This document shows, in pieces, positions 11,968 to 23,290 of a DNA stretch of 64,000 nucleotides (the stretch's first letter is position 1; each line of letters opens with the position of its first letter). The notes beneath the pieces are model-generated. The model saw nothing but the letters and a program-made list of their open reading frames with translations, was not told where the DNA came from and searched no databases. The stretch is from Lates calcarifer (lineage: Eukaryota; Chordata; Actinopteri; Centropomidae), in assembly GCF_001640805.2 (NCBI RefSeq), contig NC_066855.1, forward strand, positions 14,912,236 through 14,976,235, in the 5' to 3' direction. Made by a program: the position numbers and the translations under genes.

Positions 11968-12348
11968 CTAAGAGTCTACAGCTGTGGTGGTGGCTCTGTG
12001 AGGCTGTACTGCTAAATACAACATCACAAAGTACACCTGAGGTTGAATGTCATTAGTTTTGCAGGTATTTGGTTATAATTTTGTTCTGATGATGGCGTTA
12101 GATGAAAAGTCAGGCAGCGGTTTACCCAGGTCATTAAGATGACAGAAGACAAGAATGTCTGAATTAAATTTTATGATAATCCATCCTGTAGTTGTCGAGG
12201 AATTTCACTCAAAATCAGGCACAGTTCAGTCAGATTTATTGCCTAGGAACCATGAATATTTGTACAAACTCAGTCCATCCAGCATTTGTTGAGATATTGC
12301 AGTCTCGAAAAAAGTGGTGGACCCACAGAGCTAGAGCCACATCACTAA
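11968..12348 (-). repeat. R2 interspersed repeat, copy A
   Basis: The block starts AAGAGTCTACAG and continues through words I recognise from a very common teleost repeat: CACAAAGTACACCTGAGG, CATTAGTTTTGCAGGTATTT, TGATGATGGCG, TGAATATTTGTACAAA, and GTTGAGATATTGCAGTC followed by AAGTGGTGG. It is near full length and read here in reverse relative to copies B and C. The element is noncoding and MITE-like. The 60-codon frame inside it (12192-12374) is spurious. Confidence 0.8.
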
Positions 12349-13985
12349 AAAAATCTTGGAATAAAACTGTGTGAATACAAGTAGAGATGAAAGATAAATG
12401 CTACGTGTCGGCAGAGACAAGATGGACTGCGTGTTTCCTGAAGTGAATGTGTCTGAGCTCAGCTTCCAAGGGGGGCAGCCTACTTTACTTTGGCCGACTT
12501 TGTTCATCTTGGCAGAAGCTGCATTAACAGTTGTCTACCCGTTCTTTTAATGTGCTTCCAAAGTCAAGTTGAACAATTTCATTAGAACAGCACTTTGCCC
12601 TCCTGGGAGACAGATAGGGAGACATCTGACAGGGATGAAAGAACTGATGATAAAGGATAAAAAAGCAGCCAGGATGAGGAAAGAAGAAAAGGAGGTAAAG
12701 ACTGTATTGGTCCGATATTTCACCCAAGTTGACAGCTGAGTTGTGCTAAATGCAGCAAGTATGGTTGATGTGGCTTTGAGTTTTTTTTTTTTTTTTTTTG
12801 CTCACAGCTCTCTTCTTTGGAGAAGTGTACAGAGAGGTGAAACAATGACAAACTGACGTCTCATGGCTGTTTGCCAAACTCTCCCCCCTCAAGAGTGATG
12901 TGATCTCCCCCACAGAGGATATTAACAGTGACCCCTCATGTTCATAATGTGACCCATGGACAACCTTGCTGCTCTGTATGCTCAGTTTGTTCCAACAACT
13001 GTACACCGTGGTCAATTTATTCAAGGTTTCCCAATGTGGTTATGATAACATGAGCCCCAAAAAGACATTTACATTGTGATAATGTTACAGGCCAACTGCC
13101 TGGGAGCAGTGCTGTTTAGATATACAGTATGTGCAGTCAAACACATTAGTATTGGAATCATGCGCTGAAGGCTGTGTTAAATCCTGTTTATTATTGTTTC
13201 TACGCACCGTGGAAATATTGGTGCAATGCTCATGATTTGGCATCAAACAAAAGCATAATGAAAAAAAAAAATAGGTTGACGTCCTATTAGTTTTTATTCC
13301 AACTATGATCTACATTTGTCATCGGTAAAACAGTCTAAACAGATCACATCACAGTAAAAAAAAGTAGCCATTATTCATGATAAGAATGATTTTTTTCTCC
13401 AGACATACAGTATTGTAAGCAGCACTTGCAATTAAACTCTGCATCTATTGATAAAAATACATCAAAAGTCTTTCTGTTGCCAGTGTTTTCACAAACAGGC
13501 AGCGTGGTGGTGTGAAAAAGTGGCTTTACGAGCACATAAAAGTGGATACAGTTACAGTGCACTGGCTTGTGGTCAAAATCTCTTAAATAGTTAAAACAAC
13601 AGTTGGGTTTTGTGGGCTTTTTTAAATCACCCCTTTCTCTCGCTTGAACTTGGGTCAAAAGAAAACTGTGGCACACTATGGTTGAACTTCAGTCCATAAA
13701 AGGAGTGCAGCTCAAAGCAGTGCAATTTATGCAAAATGGCTGTGGTTGAACATGATATTTTCTATGTCATTAGGGCAGTTTAGTAATGTAAACCTGCGGA
13801 GAGGCCCTTACGGACAACTAAACAACAACCGTGACCATGATATTTAGTCATACTTAAAGTGGGCTCTTGTAGTTAGTTAATAAAGACCATATTTATCTTC
13901 AGAATTGTAATTATTGTTGGGAAAACTAGGAAGGCACAGGGGAGTAATGCTGTATCTGCGCAAGTAGATGCTATTGAACCAATGT
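12349..13985. other. Noncoding stretch
   Basis: No exon or recognised repeat is visible. It contains a T19 run at 12781-12799 and short A-runs near 13260. The minus-strand frame at 12746-13024 reads through the T-run (poly-lysine) and is not credible. Confidence 0.5.
12781..12799. repeat. T19 homopolymer
   Basis: Nineteen consecutive T residues. It is possibly the decayed tail of a minus-strand retroelement, but no flanking element is recognisable. Confidence 0.9.
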
Positions 13986-14360
13986 TCTTTATTTCAGTAA
14001 GGGACTGGGGCTCATCCAGATTTCACTTGCGTATAAACACACACACATACCCGTGGCCACATGCGTGCGTTCTAGCCCCATGGGCCAGGGTGAGTCTCTT
14101 TCTCTTTGTTCTAGCCGAATGCCTGATTAGAAACATCAAGCATAATTTCCTAATTGGCCTGTCCTAACCACTTTCATCTGGGAGATGCAAGGCGAGCAGG
14201 TACAGCCGTAATCTAATAACCATGAATGTGCGGCCCACTCCTACAGACACATGCAACAGAGGATGTTCACCCCGTGACTCAGGCTTTTTCCATGGAAGAA
14301 TTGAGTTATCATTGCCAGCAGCATCCTTCCCCTCCGGCCCTGTATGATCCACTTCTCTGA
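13986..14360. other. CNE-like block with cryptic splice-site pair
   Basis: Unique, balanced sequence with CTAATTGG and GTAATCTAATAA homeobox-type cores (near 14150 and 14210). An acceptor-like TTTATTTCAG ends at 13998 and a donor-like CCAGG|GTGAGT lies at 14089/14090, enclosing an open 91-nt segment. The encoded peptide is not recognisable and includes an ACACAC-derived part. A CNE is more likely than an exon. Confidence 0.28.
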
Positions 14361-14460
14361 GCAGTACCTGCTACACCTGCGTCATCAGCATATGAACCTG
14401 TTCTCCTTGTAAAGTTTACTCTGAAACCACTGTCTGGATATTGTCAGTGTCCTGTGCAAA

Positions 14461-14745
14461 CTTAAAGCAGCACTAATGAATATTTTTATATGAAAAGTGG
14501 ATCAATTGACTAAGTCTAAAGGTGCTATATGTAAGTCTGTGCTATCGCTGCATAGCCAGCATTAACATTAACAGCTATTTACTTACCAAGAGCTTCAGCC
14601 AGGAGGTTAGCGTACATCCTCTGTAGAGCTACGTCTTCATCCTCTCATGATGGACTGAGGGCAGACTGGACTCTACAGTAACTCACTGTCACAAATTAGT
14701 AGTATGAGACAGCATAAGTTGGGCCTAACTAGTTGGCATGCTATC
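14461..14745 (+). repeat. Mosaic of dispersed-repeat fragments (R3-type end)
   Basis: TTAAAGCAGCACTAATGAAT resembles the outer end of the R3 repeat seen at 49.7 kb. It is followed by AAAGGTGCTATATGTAAG and CAGCATTAACATTAACAGC, which are words of another common teleost element. It looks like one nonautonomous element inserted into or beside another. Boundaries are approximate. Confidence 0.5.
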
Positions 14746-16565
14746 CTCAGTAGAAGACAATTGAAGGAAAAATAACTGTAAAGAGACTGAACAATGACTT
14801 AAGTTAAAAATTTCCTCCGTCTTTTTCATTTAAACATCAATGAGGCACACATGCTTTAGTGGTTTGTGAGTCAGTATTGGTGAAGATTGTTTGTTGAGGT
14901 CAGTGAGCTCCCTCTCATTACATATCCAATACCACATTTAGTCTTACTTGAGGATAATATAGGTCTGTTTGTATTATTGTTAGAGAAACAAAAGTTTCAA
15001 ATTTAGACAGTGCGGACAGTATTTGAAAAATGTCAGTGATTGTTGTAATCTGTAAGCCATTATTATGTCCAGCAAATAATATTTTTTATTTCGATATTTT
15101 ATTGAGAGGAACTGTCTAGAAAAGGTTTTAATAGCCTTTTAGATTAATGTTACTGACAAGCCAAGATTGTATTTTCTACCAGCCTCTGTGGACGTCTCAT
15201 ATAAATGTTGCTTGGCTTAAGTATTTGTTGATGAACTCCAAACTTTCAGTTCAAAACCTCCTTTGGGACAAACAAAAATGCTCATGCAAATAAATCAGGC
15301 CACATCAAATACTTTGATAAATGAATGTAAACAAATGCGAGTCAGATGTGGAGAAACACGTCACAGCCGTCCGCAGAGGGCCCTAACCTCATCACTGCAG
15401 TAAAAAGCTGATGTCGGATAGCTTTTCTAAATGGACAGTGACTACAACACTGTCAGTATGTACTCAAAAAGTGATTGAGTCATCTCGCTTTGGGGCTGTA
15501 GCTTCATATGGCACACATGTTATACAGAGGGCCCCATACATCTATCAAATCCGAGATCAGAGTGTGATTGTGCCTGCGAGTGCGTCTGTGTTTGTGCGTG
15601 TGTCAAGGTGTCTCTGTGTGTACCAAGCTCTGTAGCATACATGTGCAAAACATACGCAACCATATGGAAAAAGGAATAAACCCATCCCGTGGGCATTAGA
15701 GGAATGCAGCTGGTGTAGAATGCAGTAGAGGGACAGGGGTGTGGGTGTGTGGAGGAGGGCTGGATATCAGCACTGATCTCCTGATTCAATTTGATACATG
15801 TCCAGAATCGATTCATTTTGTTTGAATTCAATCTGATGTTGATGTTGATGTTGATGATTCCATCACCAGATAAATACCAGTGTTGTGTAAAGCACTTCTC
15901 AGAACTTAAATTTCTTCTACATCCAACAGTTCAGCAACACTGTTGGTTCCTTGATTATGAAAGTTGTGTCAAGTACACATTAGAGGCTAAACTGTAAACA
16001 CATTTCCTGGTTATAAGATGGGGAACCAAGGATTTATTTTCCTTGGCAAATACAAAATGACTAACACATGATACATCTATATTTTTTAGGCCTACATGTG
16101 CAAAACAGTTGAGCAAGAATAATAAAAAACCTGCATCACTTACAAGGGCGTCATCATTGTGCATATTTTTTAAAATAAATGCAGTCCCACACAGACACAT
16201 GGACTGTCAGTAGCAGAGGCTTCAACTAAGTACAGAAATCCCACTTTAAAGATCAGTTTGAGCACAGACAGAGCAGAAACTGAAAATCTGCTCACTAATT
16301 CATCTGCTCTGTTTGTGCTGACAACACATCAGCCTGATATCTGCAGACAGCTGTTAGCCAATGTTAGCTGCCCAGCAGGGACAAACTGAATTAAGTCCAC
16401 ACACTGTTCCCTCAACTTCAACAGAGTCACATCCTGTAGCTTGAGACAATACTGAACCACTAACCACTGCCTGCACAAAATATATTGTACGGATATACAT
16501 GTTTACAGAGAAGCGGTGCAAATGCAAAGATCAATCTACAGATTTCAAGACTGTTATTTGGAATT
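14746..16565. other. Noncoding stretch
   Basis: No gene is seen. It holds a short (GATGTT)n repeat at about 15835-15857 and a short GT-rich segment near 15580-15620. The remaining sequence is ordinary AT-rich DNA. Confidence 0.5.
15835..15857. repeat. Short (GATGTT)n hexanucleotide repeat
   Basis: Nearly four units of GATGTT in tandem, ending GATGATT. Confidence 0.85.
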
Positions 16566-16715
16566 AATTGCAATTCATTGTATTTTTATCCAGCTGTAGT
16601 GTGGATTATGTGCCCCTTTTAACCCCTTCCCATGTTGTGGTTATAGATGAAGATAGCAGGAGAGGGTGGAGTCTCAAAGATCCTTATCACAGGGCTCCAT
16701 CTCTTGGTTTTGCAG

Positions 16716-16882
16716 TGCCGACATCCCTTGGGACAGTCTCACGACCTGGGAGAGCCCTGAGGTCAAGGCCGAACCAATAAACCTTCACTATCTACACCTC
16801 CCTCATAGCCCTATCCACCATCCCTTCATCCCTCCATCACCCAGTCTCACTCAGTCGTTATCCCCTGGCTCTCTCAATAAGG
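16716..16882 (+). CDS. Candidate coding exon of an unrecognised gene
   Basis: An excellent acceptor (CTTGGTTTTGCAG, ending 16715) and a good donor (AAGG|GTATGT, 16882/16883) enclose 167 nt. The middle 55 codons are open, with one nucleotide of split codon at each end. Third positions are mostly C, T or G and rarely A, unlike the surrounding DNA. The peptide begins ADIPWDSLTTWESPEVKAEP and then becomes proline, histidine and serine rich, as in disordered regions of regulatory proteins. I do not recognise the family. The C-terminal half is C/T-rich and might be low-complexity noise. The stop-free frame extends beyond the exon to 16935, so openness alone is weak evidence. Confidence 0.33.
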
Positions 16883-17217
16883 GTATGTTGAGTCTATCAG
16901 GAGTCTTGAACATGGAGGAGAACCTCCACTTATGAATCAGAAGCGAGTAAAGACAGTTCTCTCTGCAACTATGTTTTTCTTATCTGATAAAGCAGAGTGT
17001 AGCAGAAATTCCTCAGTTGTTTTTAGATTTGGGGTCTTTAGCAGACCAAGAGATCCTCACTGATTTCTGTGTCAGTCAGAGGGTTGTTTTCAAAATTTAT
17101 ATGCATGTGTAGACAGATGTGGTACAGACCCATACAGGTAAAATCCTACATTTCTGTTCCCTGATCTCCTTTTTAACTCAGATCTCAATTCTTTATTTCT
17201 TGTTATTAGTTACAGCT

Positions 17218-17469
17218 AGAGCTGCAATGATTAGTAGATTTATCGATTAGTTGATTGAAAGAAAATTAATTGGCAACTATTTTGGTAAACGATTGATTGT
17301 GGAAGTTATTTCCTATGCAACATTTGATGATTCCAGGTTCTCAGTTCAGTTTTTTGTTGTCTATATGATAAATAAGATATTTTAGACATTTAAATTAAAT
17401 TAGATTGATGAGAAAATAATCAGCAGATTAATCAATAATGAAAATAATTGTCAGTCACAGCCTCCAGCT
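17218..17469 (+). repeat. R4 interspersed repeat, main copy
   Basis: It opens GAGCTGCAATGATTAGTAG, has TATCGATTAGTTGATTG and TTAATTGGCAACTATTTTG early, and closes ATCAGCAGATTAATCAATAA then TCAGTCACAGCC. This is the widespread teleost repeat with inverted ends related to GCTGCAAC(T/G)A and internal ATCGATTA words, probably a nonautonomous hAT-like DNA transposon. It is noncoding. The superfamily is my inference. Confidence 0.8.
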
Positions 17470-17499
17470 ACAACTACCAGTTGTTCTTTTCTTGGTCAT

Positions 17500-17612
17500 T
17501 TTTTCTATTAATCGTGTAATTATTTAGTCCAATAAGTTGTTTTGTTTTGTCCAACCAACAGCACAAAACCCCAAAATATTCAGCTTAGATTCATTTAAAA
17601 CAGAGAAAAGCG
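17500..17612 (-). repeat. R4 repeat fragment, opposite orientation
   Basis: TTTTTCTATTAATCGTGTAA and TTTTGTCCAACCAACAGCAC followed by AAAACCCCAAAATATTCAG match the reverse of the R4 interior. It lies head-on to the main copy only 30 bp away. This could be a separate insertion or a rearranged part of the same one. Confidence 0.65.
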
Positions 17613-18350
17613 TAAAGTGTTAAGTGTACTACCAGCTTTTTCAAACACCTGATCAAATCTTAATGATGATAGCTTATGATTAACTGGATTAGGTGACATT
17701 TTCGTAATTCTCATCAGGAACAGTATCACTCATCTATCTCTCAGCATTCAGGACAGTAGCTCGGGGGGTGTGCAAGTTTGGAACATGAGAGTGACAGTTT
17801 GAGGTTTGTAGTTTTGACAGTTGATTGATGGATGGAGGAGAACATGGAAGAAGTAGTGAGTCAGATAAATGTTGTGTCCAAATTCCTCAGCTACCACCTT
17901 CTGCTGGCTTAGCAACAAGGGAGTAACCCACAAAGACTTTGAAGCATAAAACACAGATGCACTCAGACACAAGCATGTTTCAATATATATGTGCACATGC
18001 ACAGATGAACCATGTACATTTAGTTACAGTAGATTATATAGACATTTAGCCTAAATATTTGGAAGGGCTGTCTCACTGGTCACCGGCTGTTTGTATGTAC
18101 CAGCAGGCTTTCTGTGTGTTGAGACTTATTCTTTTCTGACAGACAGAGCTTTTAGTTCTGTTTTCAAGGTGCTCTGGGTTAATTAATTCAAGCTGCATTA
18201 CGAAGCTGTACCGTCCATCCCTCGTGCATAGCAGTACACACTGTGTCCTCATGTATGCATCAACTTAATGCAATGCTTTTTTTGAATGAGTATGATGCTA
18301 AGTCCTTGTCTTCAGTATAGGGGCTTTAGGTTGATTCTCTGTTGTTCTGA
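17613..18350. other. Noncoding stretch
   Basis: No exon, RNA gene or recognised repeat is visible. Confidence 0.5.
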
Positions 18351-18354
18351 GACT

Positions 18355-19050
18355 TAATGGCGGAAAATGTAGTAAATGCCGGTCCAAATGAAAACCAGGG
18401 CCCATTGTCAGTGTCCATTACATGTCAGCCTTCTGCTTCACCTCTCCCACTGGTCACAGAGAGCCAGTAAACTGCCCAGAGAGCCAGAGGGCCCTTCCTA
18501 GAAATGCTGTTGAACCATCACAATCCTCCCAAAGTGTTTGCATTCAAAGTATTACTGGTCAGCCCCCATCAATTACATTCTTGGCAGTCGTCGGCAGTGG
18601 AGCCAAATTTATTTAAGGGTGGTGCCCAGTTGAGATGCTTGCACAGGCTTTGAGGAGGGCTTTTAAAGATTTCAAGGTACAAGGGATTTTTTTTTTTTGT
18701 TGCTTTGAAGTAGCCCCTTTATCATTTCAGCTTAACATCCATTAGAATGCCACAGACATCAATTGTGATAGATACTCTGCCCAGAAAAGCAGTGCTCTTT
18801 TTTGACATCTTAAAATGATTACCAGGGTTAAAGAGGCCCTTTAACGTTAGAAGAAGAACTGGTGGGGGGTGGGGGGTGTAATCGGGGGGGAGGTATAGAA
18901 GGCCCCCCAGGAAAATGGCACATGGCTTCATGCTGTGGGAGTCTGGCACATCAGCTGAAGCTGCTTATGTTTTGCATTAATTTTTGTAATCAGGGCTGCA
19001 GAAAGCCAGCTTTTACAGATGCAGCTGATGTCATGCCACACAACATCACG
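18355..19050. other. Long CNE-like block containing a G-rich tract
   Basis: Nearly 700 bp of unique, balanced sequence with several ATTA/TTAAT cores. It includes a 64-codon frame on plus (18422-18616) and others on both strands, none recognisable. Between 18862 and 18893 are G-runs of 6, 6 and 7 with short spacers, which could fold as a G-quadruplex. This is one of the longest stretches in the window without repeat similarity. Confidence 0.3.
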
Positions 19051-19867
19051 TATAAACAAAGTCACTTCACACCCACTGATGTCGAATAAATACCCTAACA
19101 ATATGCAAGTAGACACCAGCAGCCATTTTGTAAGGATCCGTTGACCATGAACAGTGACCCTGTTGCTTCTTGAGTGTTTAAATGCCATTTGATCCTCTTC
19201 TGTTCTGTTTCTCTTCATTCTCCAGGACAACACCCAGGACATGATGTCTGATTTGTGTCTTTCTCACCCACTCATAGAATTAGAAATGTTTCCACAGTGC
19301 AGTTCAAATGCTGCACTTTGTGTACCTTCACTTCCCACACACCTGAATCACATTTTCCTGTGTTTTTTAGGCTCTGTTTGTTCTCCTTGACCCGCCCCGG
19401 TGATGAATAAACAGTCTACTGTCTCTGCCCTGGGTTAGGCATCCTTGAGTGATTTCCTCTATTTCTTTATCCAGGATTCTTGAGTGTTTACCTGTGTGTG
19501 AACATATACATATACCTATGCTTGTATATGTGTGTGGTTCTGTCACTGAGTGCTGAGTACAGATCCACTGCAACCATTTGGAAAGTGTATTTGTGTAGAG
19601 TTATTATCAGTGTAGTGTAGCTTTCCAAAACCTGAACTTTTAAGAATCTTGTGAGGCTTTGATACAATGTTCTTCTTTGTGTTTCCACTGCATTTTACAT
19701 TCTGGGATGTTCTGAATATGTCATTAAAAGTCACCACAGACACAGACTATGTTATTTTTTGGTGCCGTTTGGAAAAAGATATTGTGGGATAGACAACAAT
19801 GGAACAAGTGGTGCTGATATCCAGGCTGAATCCAGGACTCAGCTGGGGTCGCACAAGCACAACTTTT
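19051..19867. other. Noncoding stretch
   Basis: No gene is seen. A TTTTCCTGTGTTTTTTAG acceptor-like site ends at 19370, but the sequence after it has stops in the useful frames and no clear donor. Confidence 0.5.
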
Positions 19868-20330
19868 AGATGCATTGCCATGAAATTTTGTACAGACATT
19901 CATGGCCCCCAGAGGATGAATCCCAGTGACTTTGCTGATCCTCTGACTTGTTATCTAGTGACCGTGTGATAAGGTGACACCACTTGACAGCTGGCCGACT
20001 GTTGGAGTTTCCCTGTTGGCCGTTGCTCTAAAAATGATTTGTGTTTGCAGGCAGTTTTGCCAACCTAACGCCTTAGCTTCTAGATTTACCTGCTTTTCAG
20101 ACCCCTTTAGTGACATTTTTGTGAGCACAGAGAGTAGGAGAGATGCAAACAGATAAAAGACTGAAATGGTCTAACACTTGGCTGAATGCAAATACAATGC
20201 GTTCTAGCCATATACTAGGTTTTGACCTGGTCTTGTTTTCATACAGACATTCCCAACGTGTTCCTAACGGGATGAATTTTAACAAGTTTGGGATACCTTA
20301 ACTTTTCACCTAGCGCCATCATCAGAGCTG
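19868..20330 (+). repeat. R2 interspersed repeat, copy B (composite)
   Basis: Two parts match the R2 family. The first (19868-19965) carries TGCCATGAAATTTTGTACAG and CATTCATGGCCCCCAGAGGA. The second (about 20205-20328) repeats ACAGACATTC and ends CACCTAGCGCCATCATCAG. The material between is only loosely similar, so this is probably two nested or tandemly decayed copies. Confidence 0.7.
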
Positions 20331-21059
20331 CTCCTGAGGCTGCTCCTGACTCTTAGTCCTGTTAAGTGCTGAGTTCGGCTCTCTGGATGGGCTCCTCTCC
20401 CCAGCAGTCAGACAGCACTACTTGTGTCCATGTTTTCATCCAGATACAGGAGGTGCTAGTGGTCTGTAAAAAGTGTAATGAGAAAAGAGCATTTAGAGAT
20501 CCCTGTGCTTTTGAGTGGCAACAAGCCATGAACATCAGCCAAAACAAACCCATATGGAGGTCACACACTGGAAGTTCTTTTGTCAGGAATCTGTGATCAC
20601 TTTTTCATCAAACCAGTGTTTACATTGGTCTAACTCCAGCCTTTAATTGAGTAAATGGTACAATAGTTTTCACCTTACCTTTTCAGTCTTTCAGTAGATC
20701 CCTGGTGATGTTTCGCCTCATTTCAAATGCTGGATGTGAGCATTACTAAATCTTTATCCCCTTTCCATCTTCTACAAAAAGTATTCCACACCTGCAGTTT
20801 CACCTTTGGACTAGACCTCTCAAGTGATTTCTCATGAAATCTGTATGAGGGCAGATGCCAAGAAAAAGCCTTTTTAATTTGTATGCAAATTATCACAAAT
20901 CAAGGCTGGCTTTGGCTCTTGTTTTTTTTTACAAGTAGATTTAATTGATGATCATGTCACAATTTTACGCACACACTGCTGCAATAAACTCAGGAAAAAA
21001 ATAGCTCTGAAATGATGAAATGATTGAGTTACAAAAAAACAACGTTTTTCTTACAGCAC
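20331..21059. other. Noncoding stretch
   Basis: Overlapping 68- and 76-codon frames on opposite strands near 20362-20596 are not recognisable and lack a convincing exon structure. Nothing else is identified. Confidence 0.5.
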
Positions 21060-21690
21060 CACAGAGGAGTCATTATTCTCGACATCACAGACGTCTTGGT
21101 CTGAGAAGAGAAAGTATCTCATTCCTTTATTTTCTACTGACAGATCTCTGTTGGCCCACTTAGGAGGTCATCCAGAGCTTCATGTCCATAAATCTTAATT
21201 GATGGCTGCGTCTCTCAGAAGCTTAGTAATGTCAAGACATTGAGCCCCTGTTAAAGCAAGATTAAAGGATAAAACCAACCCCTCTCCCGTTGTGTTTATT
21301 AACCAAACAAACCACATTGGCTGAAGTCTGCCTTGCTCAGCTCTCAGGCCAAATTAAGGAATTGAGATTATTAATGATTCAACAACACTACAGCCCCCGC
21401 AGATAAATCTCTTGCCCACGCCTTGAAAGATGTGTAAATATTTTGTTTGCAGAGGCATAGATGGAATCGCCCTCCGACATCTTACCATTGCACTCTCTGG
21501 GAAAACGAACTTTTAAGTGGATGAAGTTGGTTCTCCCAGTGCTCCCAAAGCACTATCCCAGCTAAAGGAATGTGATTCTGTTTAATTAGGGACCACGAGA
21601 GAGCTCATGGGAAGCCCCCCATTTTTAATTTCTGTTCCGTGGCTCCCTGGGCTGTCTCTAGCTGGTTGGGGGTCAGTGCTACAAGGCCCA
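21060..21690. other. Strong CNE-like block
   Basis: About 630 bp of unique sequence, with many homeobox-type cores (TTAATTGATGG near 21198, CCAAATTAAGGAATTGAG near 21350, TTTAATTAGGGACC near 21579) and almost no simple sequence. There is no open frame over 60 codons. In texture this is the most convincing developmental-enhancer candidate in the window. Conservation is inferred, not tested. Confidence 0.42.
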
Positions 21691-21741
21691 AGTCATAGTG
21701 CCATGCTGCCAGAGGTTACCAGGGCCAGCTGGTTCTCAGAC

Positions 21742-21760
21742 TAGAGTGTATGTGTGTGTA

Positions 21761-21802
<42 letters not shown>

Positions 21803-21805
21803 TGC
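21742..21805. repeat. (TG)n microsatellite
   Basis: A long TG dinucleotide run with single interruptions, longest between 21764 and 21795. It creates spurious CVCV and THTH frames on both strands. Confidence 0.97.
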
Positions 21806-22849
21806 CAAGTCCAGTATTCTCCTTACCCTGTCAGGACCCTTTTCAGTGGATGGCATGCCACAGGCGTGTCCAAAGCATATTTTCAAAATATTTGTAAACC
21901 TAAATGGTTTCAAATATTTTAACAACCAGACATGAAAGGTCGACTACCACTGAAGGAGACAAAAATCTGCGCAAGCCCCTGAAAGATTAGTGAAATAAGT
22001 AATTCCACATGAATCTCAGAATATTTTCAAATGTATTTTTCTAATATGGTCCAGCTTGTGTATGGTTATGCCACCGCCCAAGTAAACACCAGAAACTATT
22101 TGGGCATGTCATAGATTAGAAGTCATTCCTTGGTTCAAATACTAACTTTGATCTAATTGAAGAGAAAGGCTTTAGTTTAGTGCGGCCTGTAATCCAAGAG
22201 TTATATGTACATGAATGGCTTATTTTACAAGAGCAGCTTTAACCACAAACACATATGGAAGGGAACTGTCCATTGTGCAAGAAAACCCACCGGGCTTTCA
22301 GTTAATGTCTCATGTCTCTGAACCATGGACTCCACTAGTTATTTATAATGATGTTGAAGTGGGAAAATAAAAACAAATTGACCATTTCACTACACTGAGT
22401 CCAGTCAGATGCATGTTCTACCTACTGTATTTCTACCACTACTGCATCTACATAAAGGTTGGAAAGCATGATTGTGACCAGAGGGGCATTGGTTTGAATC
22501 CATGGATAAACTGATATACTGTAATTGGTATACATGAATTAGTATCTGTTTTCCTTTCCTTCCTTTGAGCAAGATGAATAAATCCAATTTCCACCAAATG
22601 TTTTGCTCAGGGGCAGTCAATAGAAACTTGTGTTGGTACTAGAGAAAGCAGAGGCATGGCTATTATATTGTGCAACGTCTTCATAATATAACCCAATTTT
22701 GTGGAATTTTTTTATTTATGGTTTGCCTTTTCTCAGAAATAGCCATTTGCAGTAGGTTTCAGTGCTGTTGGTGGAATTGAGGAATGTTGTAGTTGCTCTT
22801 TTTCTGTTGCATCTTTGACAGTTGCATTGGATGTAGTTAATACTGTAGT
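21806..22849. other. Noncoding stretch
   Basis: No exon or recognised interspersed repeat. Sequence is AT-rich with no special structure. Confidence 0.5.
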
Positions 22850-23290
22850 TTGTTATTATACCCATCAGGTAGTCCAGAGGTCCAGGATTCACTCTCTTTT
22901 TAGCTCTGTTTTCATCTTCACCAGCCACTGAGGGCAACATCTGGCTCTCTCTAACTGCTAAATGCTCAACAGTGTTCTAAAGTTAGTTGCTAACTTTGGC
23001 TGCTGGTTAGCTGGTTAGTCGGTTGGTATACACTGGAGTGTTTTAGAGCTTTTTTTTTTGCAGAGAGAGTGAAGCAAAACAGTAAAGTTGCAGGCTTTAG
23101 CAATGAGCTGAAGGACACTAAAACAACCCCTGGAGGTGAGGGGAGACTGTAAAACAAGCAACCTTTTTCATGCTACCTGTAGTAATTTGACTCATTAATA
23201 GAAGTATGTTGATTGGAGTAGTAGAAAGGTCAGTAAAAGCCTTACCACAATATCTAATAGTCAAACATCTGCGAGATATCCTTTAAATCT
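22850..23290 (-). repeat. R3 interspersed repeat, copy A
   Basis: Read in reverse, this contains TCAGCTCATTGCTAAAGCC and GCAACTTTACTGTTTTGCTT, matching the R3 copies at 49.7 and 58.6 kb. Downstream features include GCTGGTTAGCTGGTTAG and TAACTGCTAAATGCTCAAC. It is a common noncoding teleost repeat, probably a nonautonomous element. The 74-codon frame at 22716-22940 overlaps its edge and is spurious. Confidence 0.7.

Noticed and set aside
12746..13024. Lysine-rich minus-strand ORF
   Set aside because: The lysine run is the T19 homopolymer. The remainder is unrecognised.
21698..21935. Cysteine-valine-rich small proteins
   Set aside because: They are direct translations of the (TG)n microsatellite.
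22100..22160. tRNA-derived SINE, from a GGTTCAAAT box-B-like word near 22133
   Set aside because: The box B lacks its final CC, no box A lies at the right distance, and no poly-A or tandem tail follows.
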